This document shows positions 6,031-12,010 of a DNA stretch of 12,010 nucleotides, in pieces. This stretch comes from CALTSX01 sp051647685. GTDB taxonomy: Bacteria; Chlamydiota; Chlamydiia; Chlamydiales; CALTSX01. The translations under genes were made by a program, and so were the position numbers. The notes under the pieces were generated by a model that saw nothing but the letters and a program-made list of their open reading frames with translations, searched no databases and was not told where the DNA came from. The stretch is taken from positions 1-12,010 of the forward strand of contig JBOFEG010000029.1 in NCBI GenBank assembly GCA_051647685.1. The letters run 5' to 3'. How positions within the stretch are numbered: position 1 is the first letter of the stretch; the number at the start of each line of letters is the position of its first letter.

Positions 6031-6901
6031 ATAATAATGCCCGCTTCATAGCAAGGCCCATCTCAGCTGGTGAGTCGGCCACTTCAGCGCCGGCTTTTCG
6101 GAGAGCAGATATTTTTTCCTCTGCTGTTCCTTTCCCACCAGAAATAATAGCCCCTGCATGCCCCATTCTCTTTCCGGCAGGTGCGCTTTTACCAGCAATA
6201 AAGGCAGCCACAGGTTTTGTGCAATATTTATCAATCCACTCGGCAGCCATTTCTTCGGCATTCCCCCCAATTTCTCCAATGAGTAAAATTCCTTTTGTCT
6301 TGGGATCTTTTTCAAACAATTCGAGTACATCGATAAAATTAGTACCGTTGAGTGGATCTCCCCCAATTCCGACACAAGTAGATTGTCCGAGTCCGAGTTG
6401 AGTAGTTTGCCACACTGCCTCATACGTGAGCGTCCCGGACCTAGAAACAATTCCAATTGCACCGGGTTTATGGATATAACCCGGCATAATTCCTATCTTG
6501 CATTCTCCCGGAGTAATAATCCCAGGACAATTGGGTCCAATAAGTCTACTTGATTTGGAATGTTTGAGCGTTTGCTTAACTTCTAACATATCGCGAATGG
6601 GAATGCCTTCCGTAATACAAACAATTAAAGGAATAGCTGCCTCTTCTGCTTCTAAAATCGCATCCGCTGCAAATCGGGCGGGAACAAAAATTAAGGTAGC
6701 ATCTGGTTTTACGGCAATTTTCGCATCCCATACGCTATCAAAGATGGGGAGATCAAAAATTGTCGTTCCGCCTTTGCCAGGGGTAACTCCACCGACGAAT
6801 TGAGTACCGTAAAGAATGCCTTCATTAGTATGAAATTTTCCAGCGCTTCCTGTAATACCTTGTGTGATTACGCGAGTTTTTTTATTGACTAGTATAGACA
6901 T
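6029..6901 (-). CDS. sucD: Succinyl-CoA synthetase alpha subunit
   Basis: SucD forms the CoA-binding, phosphohistidine-carrying half of succinyl-CoA synthetase, which interconverts succinyl-CoA and succinate with ATP or GTP formation in the TCA cycle. The 290-residue product matches the usual length (about 289 in E. coli). The N-terminal Rossmann CoA-binding fold covers about residues 1-125 (ITQGITGSAGKFH near 12-24), followed by the ligase domain. The active-site His248 is in RMGHAGAI (245-252). IGPNCPG (121-127) and SRSGTLTYE (153-161) are standard family motifs. A longer in-frame ORF begins at 6940. The start at 6901 is preferred because AGGA lies just upstream inside the end of sucC, only one base separates the sucC stop from this ATG, and MSILVNK begins where the family does. 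Nothing is missing from the family signature. Confidence 0.97.
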   Translation of the reverse strand: MSILVNKKTRVITQGITGSAGKFHTNEGILYGTQFVGGVTPGKGGTTIFDLPIFDSVWDAKIAVKPDATLIFVPARFAADAILEAEEAAIPLIVCITEGIPIRDMLEVKQTLKHSKSSRLIGPNCPGIITPGECKIGIMPGYIHKPGAIGIVSRSGTLTYEAVWQTTQLGLGQSTCVGIGGDPLNGTNFIDVLELFEKDPKTKGILLIGEIGGNAEEMAAEWIDKYCTKPVAAFIAGKSAPAGKRMGHAGAIISGGKGTAEEKISALRKAGAEVADSPAEMGLAMKRALL

Positions 6902-6902
6902 A

Positions 6903-8066
6903 TTATTTTCCTGCGAGCTGTACAGATTGTTTCGCTGCATCGGCGAGATCGTTTGCAGTGATTAATTGTAGTTTAGAGTCTTTTAACATTTTTTTCCCAA
7001 TATCTACATTGGTTCCTTCTAATCGAACGACAATAGGAATAGTAATTTTGAGCCCTGAAATAGCGTTAATAATTCCCTCTGCAATTGTGGCGCAGCTCAT
7101 AATTCCTCCAAAAATATTGACAAGTATGACTTTCACTTTTGGATCTTCCAAAATTATTTTGCATCCGGCTGCTACTTTTTCTTTCGTTGCACTTCCACCC
7201 ACATCCAAAAAATTAGCGGGGGAGCCACCATAATATTGAATGATATCCATCGTAGCCATAGCAAGTCCTGCCCCGTTAACCATGCATCCGATGGTTCCGT
7301 TGAGCGCAATATAGGCGAGATCATACTTCCCAGCCTCAACTTCTTGGTGGGAAATTTGCGTCGGATCAAAATAAGCGGCAATATCTTTATGCCGAAACAA
7401 TGCATTGTCATCGACACTGAGTTTCGCATCAACAGCCGAAAGTGTATTGTGTGCATCTAGTGCCAGTGGATTAATTTCGAGCAGAGATGCATCTTTTTCT
7501 ATGAAAGCTTTGCAAAATCCACGAGCAATAGCTGCTCCCTGTTTTGCCAGTTCCCCTTGCCATCCCATAAACGAGAGCAATCGAGTGAGGTGATAGGATT
7601 TGAGAGTTCCGTTCAACTGAATAGGGAGATAAATAATTTTGTCAGCCGACTTCTTGGCAATTTCTTCAATTTCCATACCTCCGGCGGGCGAAGCGATAAG
7701 AATAGCTTGTGAACGGTCTCTATCTATTATCGCTCCCAAATAATATTCTTTTTCAATATCTATCGGAGCCGTAATTAATAATTTATGAGCAATTATCCCT
7801 TGTGGCCCCGTTTGGTTATTGATCAGTTTCATACCGAGCAGTGATTTTGCTTTCGCTGTAATTTCTTCCGGGGTTTTTGCAAAAGCAATACCGCCTCCCT
7901 TTCCCCTGCCCCCTGCGTGCACTTGAATTTTTATAACCGCGCTTGTCAATTGTAATTCATGAATGGCAGATGCAATATCCTCTACTTTTTCAACCACTCT
8001 ATAGTCAGGAATAGGAATGCCGTAGTGATGCAGTATGTCTTTAGCTTGGAATTCTTGTAGATCCAT
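6903..8066 (-). CDS. sucC: Succinyl-CoA synthetase beta subunit
   Basis: SucC is the nucleotide-binding ATP-grasp subunit that partners SucD in the cytoplasm. The 387-residue product is nearly the same length as E. coli SucC (388) and aligns by eye throughout. MDLQEFQAKDIL opens the ATP-grasp domain. QVHAGGRGKGGG (48-59) forms the nucleotide loop. Asn199 in LEINP and Asp213 in AVDAKL are the expected Mg ligands. GCMVNGAGLAM (260-270), NFLDVGG (285-291) and VNIFGG (316-321) mark the C-terminal domain. TAAGGA lies 8 bases before ATG 8066, with another AAGGAG further upstream. It is the first gene of the probable sucC-sucD-M50 operon, divergent from ftsY. Nucleotide choice (ATP or GTP) was not judged. 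Confidence 0.97.
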   Translation of the reverse strand: MDLQEFQAKDILHHYGIPIPDYRVVEKVEDIASAIHELQLTSAVIKIQVHAGGRGKGGGIAFAKTPEEITAKAKSLLGMKLINNQTGPQGIIAHKLLITAPIDIEKEYYLGAIIDRDRSQAILIASPAGGMEIEEIAKKSADKIIYLPIQLNGTLKSYHLTRLLSFMGWQGELAKQGAAIARGFCKAFIEKDASLLEINPLALDAHNTLSAVDAKLSVDDNALFRHKDIAAYFDPTQISHQEVEAGKYDLAYIALNGTIGCMVNGAGLAMATMDIIQYYGGSPANFLDVGGSATKEKVAAGCKIILEDPKVKVILVNIFGGIMSCATIAEGIINAISGLKITIPIVVRLEGTNVDIGKKMLKDSKLQLITANDLADAAKQSVQLAGK

Positions 8067-8151
8067 AATTGTATTCCTTAAGTCTCCTTATCTTCGCGTT
8101 AACATCAATGCTATTTTTGAGTTTTTTCTTTTTCTATTTTCTCAATATAGT

Positions 8152-8165
8152 ATGATAGTTATCAT
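8152..8165. repeat. Inverted repeat in the sucC/ftsY divergent spacer
   Basis: ATGATA-GT-TATCAT has perfect 6-base arms around two bases. It lies in the 132-base spacer between the divergent sucC and ftsY starts, and a TATGAT resembling a -10 element overlaps it (8151-8156). It could be an operator for one or both directions, or chance. No convincing complete promoter was found for either gene. Confidence 0.35.
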
Positions 8166-8198
8166 CTTATTGAAATTTACAATTTCCGCAAATTACTC

Positions 8199-9128
8199 AT
8201 GTTTACTAAAATCAAATCCAAATTACAAGCATTTACTACAATCTTTTCAAATACCAAGCATGCTTTTCTTGAAAAAATTGCTGAATTTGGGAAAAATTCT
8301 CGCAGCAATTCAATAGAAGATTTGGAACGATTACTCTTTGAGGCAGATCTAGGCGCTGAAACGGTACAAACTTTCTTGCAGCGTTTTCGAAAGAGGTGTA
8401 GAGATCTTGAAAATATAGAAGGTGAAAAAGTATTGGAGGAATTGCGACTCTTTGCGAAAGGACTCCTTCAATCCGATCGAGTGCCCATATCCATTACCAA
8501 GCGCCCACATGTTATTCTTATGGTTGGTATGAATGGATCGGGCAAAACGACTTCATGTGCAAAACTGGCTCATTACTTTTCGCAAATGGGACTGCGCGTG
8601 CTGCTCGTTGCAGCAGATACTTTTCGCGCAGCAGCTGTCTCGCAACTGTCGCTTTGGTCGGATCGATTACAAATTCCCATTGTGAAAGGTCAAATGGGCG
8701 GCGATCCCGCTGCCGTACTGTATGATGGCCTCAGTCGAGCTAAGGCAAAAAATTTTGATGTTGTTATAGTAGATACCGCTGGTAGACTTGAATCGAAAAA
8801 AAACCTAATGCAGGAACTTGTAAAAATGAGAAAAGTAGCTGCGAAAATCGTCGACGAAGCCCCTCATGAAACCTTGCTCGTACTCGATGCAAGTATCGGT
8901 CAATACGCTATAGAACATGCGAAAGCATTCCATATAGCAATCCCACTTACAGGCTTGATGGTAACAAAAATAGAAGGTTCAGCAAAAGGTGGCGTTATTA
9001 TAAATCTCTATCATCAAATGGGCATTCCGGTCCAATATTTGGGAATTGGAGAACAAATTGCCGATTGTATAGAATTTGATCCAAAGGATTATATCAATAC
9101 CTTATTTCCTGCAGCTAAACCTCGGTAA
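8199..9128 (+). CDS. ftsY: Signal recognition particle receptor FtsY
   Basis: FtsY is the membrane-associated GTPase that receives SRP-bound ribosomes and passes them to the Sec translocon. The 309-residue protein consists of the N domain (about 1-95) and G domain (about 100-303), with no long acidic A domain, a short form common in several phyla. GTPase motifs are GMNGSGKTT (110-118), DTFRAAA (140-146) and DTAGR (192-196). The closing GIGEQIADCIEFDP (282-295) is typical of FtsY rather than Ffh. One oddity is that the guanine-recognition motif, usually TKLDG, reads TKIEG (256-260), with Glu259 in place of the conserved Asp. No Shine-Dalgarno site precedes ATG 8199, but no other in-frame start exists before a stop at 8148-8150. 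The next gene follows after 5 bases. Confidence 0.95.
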   Translation: MFTKIKSKLQAFTTIFSNTKHAFLEKIAEFGKNSRSNSIEDLERLLFEADLGAETVQTFLQRFRKRCRDLENIEGEKVLEELRLFAKGLLQSDRVPISITKRPHVILMVGMNGSGKTTSCAKLAHYFSQMGLRVLLVAADTFRAAAVSQLSLWSDRLQIPIVKGQMGGDPAAVLYDGLSRAKAKNFDVVIVDTAGRLESKKNLMQELVKMRKVAAKIVDEAPHETLLVLDASIGQYAIEHAKAFHIAIPLTGLMVTKIEGSAKGGVIINLYHQMGIPVQYLGIGEQIADCIEFDPKDYINTLFPAAKPR

Positions 9129-9133
9129 CTGGT

Positions 9134-9865
9134 ATGGACTATCTGGATGAATACCTCTCGCTTGTTCAATCTTTAAAAGCCTACCATACTCCTAGTCTGG
9201 AGTTAAATCTGAAAGCGCCAAAGATCCCAGAGCCGGTTAAAGAATCGATAGAAAATGTCTCGCTACCACCTATGATAGCAACGACAGAGGCTCCAAAGAA
9301 ATCGGAAACGCGGATTGCGCCTTCTTCTAAAGAACCATTGAGTATACCAAGTCCTTCCTCCGAGCCCAATCATCCCCTCCATACAACGATCAAAAAGGCA
9401 TTGCCCAAACATATTTTTTATGAATATCCACCTACTGGAATTTCCCATATAAAAAAATTGCCATCCTGTGACCTTCCCAGTGTCCCTATATTTTTTTATG
9501 GAGAAAAACATGGCGATCAAAAATTTTTGACAAATCTTATTTCTGCTATTCAAGATAAATTCGGCTTATGCTCGGCAGTTGTTGATACAAGAGAAATAGA
9601 GGACTACAATCTATGGCGATCTGTAACTTCTATGATTCACTTGTGTTGCGTTATTGTTTATGATACTTGGATAGCAACATCTCCTCACGGGAGATGTTGG
9701 TATCGGGCAGAGCCCAACACAAATAATTGCTTTTTGGGTACCATTCCCCTTATAGTTCTCTCATCAAAAGCGGACTGGTATCGAGAGTTACATAACAAAA
9801 AGGTTTTATGGAATCAACTCTGTCGCATTCTAAAGAAGCCATCTCGCAAAACTATTCTACAGTAG
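9134..9865 (+). CDS. Protein of unknown function between ftsY and priA
   Basis: I do not recognise this 243-residue protein. The first 90 or so residues after a short helix (MDYLDEYLSLVQSLKAY) are rich in Pro, Ser, Lys and Glu and look disordered. From about 95 to 243 the sequence is compact and hydrophobic, suggesting one alpha/beta domain: a strand VPIFFYG (about 117-123), a helix, the strand AVVDT, another strand CCVIVYDTW, then LGTIPLIVLS and a Trp-containing C-terminal helix. There are several Cys residues but no obvious metal-binding spacing, and no signal peptide or membrane helix. It starts 5 bases after the ftsY stop without a clear ribosome binding site, so it probably depends on translation of ftsY. 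Its last 58 bases overlap the start of priA, so the three genes look co-transcribed. The pairing with priA might mean a role in replication or repair, but this is inference only. Confidence 0.85.
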   Translation: MDYLDEYLSLVQSLKAYHTPSLELNLKAPKIPEPVKESIENVSLPPMIATTEAPKKSETRIAPSSKEPLSIPSPSSEPNHPLHTTIKKALPKHIFYEYPPTGISHIKKLPSCDLPSVPIFFYGEKHGDQKFLTNLISAIQDKFGLCSAVVDTREIEDYNLWRSVTSMIHLCCVIVYDTWIATSPHGRCWYRAEPNTNNCFLGTIPLIVLSSKADWYRELHNKKVLWNQLCRILKKPSRKTILQ

Positions 9866-12010
9866 CAGCTGTTTTCTTAGATGTTGCGATAGACAAACCG
9901 CTTGATTATGGAATTCCAGAATCTTTAGAAAGCAAACTCGCTATTGGAATGCGCGTTCAGGTAACTTTGCGCGGCAGACTAGTCAAAGCTCTCGTAGTGG
10001 ATATCAAACCGAATGACGTAAAGCAAAAGTTGCAACCTGTTTTATCTATTGAATCACTAGATATTATACTCTCTAAAGAGCTCTTTAGACTCGCTGAATT
10101 TATTTCTACATATTATGCAACGAGTCTAAGAAAAGTCTTTCATACTATGTTGCCAGCTACTTTGCGAACAGAGATAAAAGAAAAACAGCAATTTTTTGTT
10201 ACCCGTCGTATCTCCTGCAAAAAAATGATCTCTCTTTGCACAACATTAAGAGAGACTGCGCCCTCTCAAGCTATCGTTCTCGATACTCTTCTGAATTTTC
10301 CCAAGGGACTTCTTGCTACAGAGCTGCTCGCAAAATCGGGAAACGCTCGAAGTACCCTTGTCGCACTTGAAAAAAAAGGAATTATTGAGGTGCGCCAGAT
10401 AGCTATTGATCGATCTATTTTAGAAAAACAGGAGTACTTTCCGACTCTACCTAAAACATTAAATCCCGAGCAAAAGTGCGCTCTAGATCAGATTACGAAC
10501 TCTATAGATGGCAGCTCGTATCAAACTTTTTTGCTACATGGAATTACCGGAAGTGGTAAAACAGAAATTTATTTACAAGCAATCGAACAGGCTCGAAAGC
10601 TCGGACGCGACGTTATTTTTCTTGTGCCAGAAATTGCATTAACGACACAAACGATAGAGAGAGTGCGATCTCGATTTACAGAACCTATCGCTGTTCTTCA
10701 CCACCGCCTGAGTCATGGACAAAGACTCGATACCTGGCGCAGGATTCAATCGGGAAAAATACACATTGCTATCGGGGCGCGCTCCGCGGTATTTAGTCCA
10801 TTTCCTAAACTTGGATTACTTATTGTAGATGAAGAGCACGATGGCTCTTATAAACAAACGGATGAAATGCCTTGCTATCACGCTCGAGATGTTGCGGTCG
10901 CTCGGGGAAATATTGCGAATGCAACTGTTATTTTGGGATCTGCGACGCCAAGTTTTGAGAGCTATCGAAATGCTGAAGAGGGAAAATACACGCGAATTAT
11001 TTTATCCGCTCGTCCAAACTCTTCTACCCTTCCTACCATCTATACCGTAAATATGGCTAAAGAATTTGAGAAAGAAAAAGGATTTACACTTTTTTCTTCC
11101 GCTTTGCTTACAGGGATACGAAAACGTTTTGAAAAAGGAGAGCAAACCATTCTTTTTTTAAACAGACGCGGCTACCATACATCGCAAGGATGCACCTTAT
11201 GTAAGGAAGTAGTGGGATGCCCTCACTGCGCTATCAATTTAACCTTTCATCGCGGCGATAATATGCTTAGCTGTCATCTTTGTGGATATATGCTAAGCCC
11301 TCCTCCCTCTTCTTGTCCTTCTTGTAAGTCTTTTGATACGATGAAATTTCGAGGAGTGGGTACCGAAGCCGTAGAGAGGTCGCTCCGTGCAGTCTTGCCC
11401 GAAGTGCGGACGATACGACTCGATGCAGATACAACAAAACATAAGGGAAGTCACGATAGATTGTGGAAACAATTTAGATCGGGAAAAGCCGATGTGTTAA
11501 TTGGTACGCAGATGGTAGCTAAAGGGCTTCATTTTCCAGCAGTAACTCTCGTCGGTATTATTCATATGGATGCACATATTCATATTCCCGATTTTCGGAG
11601 TAGTGAAACCGCTTTTCAACTGCTATGCCAAGTAGCCGGCAGATCGGGCAGATCCATGTTGCCGGGTGAGGTAATCATTCAAACTCATATGGAAAATCAC
11701 CCTGTAATTCAAATGGCAATACGTAGCGATGTGGACGCTTTTTTCAAACAGGAGGAGATCAGTCGAAAATTATTTGATTACCCCCCCTTTACTCATCTTA
11801 GCAGAATTATATTTTTCGGAAAATGTAGGGAACAAACCTGGGATTCTATTCATAGATTTCGGAGCCTTTTAATACAAAAACTTCCAAATCATTATGTAAT
11901 CCACGCTCCTATTCCCTGCAGCTATGCCAAAATCAAAGATCACTATCGATTTCACTTACTAATTCGTGGAAAAAGGGTTATTTATCTTGGAAAAATTTTG
12001 ATGGAGCTTA
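9808..12010 (+). CDS. priA: Primosomal protein N' (replication restart helicase PriA), 3' end cut by window
   Basis: PriA recognises stalled forks and D-loops and reloads the replicative helicase. The frame is open from ATG 9808 to the window edge, 734 codons without a stop; E. coli PriA has 732 residues, so only the last few are likely missing. The N-terminal DNA-binding part begins VAAVFLDVAIDKPLDYG (about 19-35). Superfamily 2 helicase motifs include Walker A GITGSGKT (245-252) and DEEH (341-344). Eight zinc-binding cysteines form four CxxC pairs: 462/465, 471/474, 489/492 and 503/506. GTQMVAKG (566-573) and QVAGRSGR (about 608-615) follow. KGLHF replaces the usual KGH.F. The chosen start overlaps the previous gene by 58 bases and has AAAAGG 4 bases upstream. 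No later in-frame start precedes the conserved N-terminal segment. Confidence 0.95.
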   Translation, partial: MESTLSHSKEAISQNYSTVAAVFLDVAIDKPLDYGIPESLESKLAIGMRVQVTLRGRLVKALVVDIKPNDVKQKLQPVLSIESLDIILSKELFRLAEFISTYYATSLRKVFHTMLPATLRTEIKEKQQFFVTRRISCKKMISLCTTLRETAPSQAIVLDTLLNFPKGLLATELLAKSGNARSTLVALEKKGIIEVRQIAIDRSILEKQEYFPTLPKTLNPEQKCALDQITNSIDGSSYQTFLLHGITGSGKTEIYLQAIEQARKLGRDVIFLVPEIALTTQTIERVRSRFTEPIAVLHHRLSHGQRLDTWRRIQSGKIHIAIGARSAVFSPFPKLGLLIVDEEHDGSYKQTDEMPCYHARDVAVARGNIANATVILGSATPSFESYRNAEEGKYTRIILSARPNSSTLPTIYTVNMAKEFEKEKGFTLFSSALLTGIRKRFEKGEQTILFLNRRGYHTSQGCTLCKEVVGCPHCAINLTFHRGDNMLSCHLCGYMLSPPPSSCPSCKSFDTMKFRGVGTEAVERSLRAVLPEVRTIRLDADTTKHKGSHDRLWKQFRSGKADVLIGTQMVAKGLHFPAVTLVGIIHMDAHIHIPDFRSSETAFQLLCQVAGRSGRSMLPGEVIIQTHMENHPVIQMAIRSDVDAFFKQEEISRKLFDYPPFTHLSRIIFFGKCREQTWDSIHRFRSLLIQKLPNHYVIHAPIPCSYAKIKDHYRFHLLIRGKRVIYLGKILMEL

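Noticed and set aside
6046..6462. 138-residue minus-strand ORF within sucD
   Set aside because: It is a shifted-frame shadow of sucD, whose own frame carries the full family motifs.
6958..7593. Several + strand ORFs opposite sucC
   Set aside because: They are antisense shadows of a strongly conserved gene and lack start signals.
8067..8198. Complete promoters for sucC and ftsY
   Set aside because: Candidate -10 and -35 hexamers were present but with wrong spacing (for example TTGAGT and TATAGT 23 bases apart), so no promoter was called.
8035..8316. 93-residue + strand ORF spanning the sucC/ftsY spacer
   Set aside because: It overlaps the sucC start and the ftsY N-terminus in another frame, and shows no ribosome binding site or family match.
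10829..11050. 73-residue + strand ORF
   Set aside because: It lies wholly inside priA in another frame, over the DEEH region whose PriA reading is clearly conserved.

Overview
The window looks like chromosomal DNA from a member of the Chlamydiae, probably an environmental (non-Chlamydiaceae) lineage. It holds an htrA of chlamydial length and layout (about 495 residues, two PDZ domains). It also keeps sucD, sucC and ftsY next to htrA, a set I recall as neighbours in Chlamydia trachomatis (CT820-CT823; recalled, not checked). The protein-coding DNA is moderately AT-rich and the left end is extremely AT-rich. The genus cannot be fixed from the sequence alone.

Layout. Positions 1-708 are very AT-rich and hold no supported gene, only possible decayed reading frames. 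A short secreted HtrA-like protein follows (724-1521, + strand). It lacks PDZ domains and has a damaged catalytic triad. Facing it is a small minus-strand gene with a good ribosome binding site, broken by a one-base frameshift (1600-1877). After a degenerate spacer comes intact htrA (2264-3751) with a strong intrinsic terminator. Directly behind the terminator is a stand-alone class II aminoacyl-tRNA-synthetase-like core (3805-4614).

On the minus strand, read from right to left, sucC (8066-6903), sucD (6901-6029) and a membrane M50 metalloprotease with a TPR-like tail (6021-4879) are tightly packed and probably co-transcribed. A 61-residue exported protein (4804-4619) follows them and converges on the synthetase-like gene. 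Divergent from sucC, the + strand carries ftsY (8199-9128), an unrecognised 243-residue protein (9134-9865) and priA (9808 onward, cut by the window edge), in a compact run with a 5-bp gap and a 58-bp overlap.

How the genes fit together. Most of the window is housekeeping: succinyl-CoA synthetase, SRP receptor, replication restart and periplasmic protein quality control. The left 4.9 kb is the unusual part: an active HtrA and a probable pseudo-protease copy lie in tandem, with an intramembrane M50 protease and a tiny exported protein nearby. This invites the idea of an envelope-proteolysis module, but that link is inference. No RNA genes, CRISPR arrays, insertion sequences or phage genes were seen.
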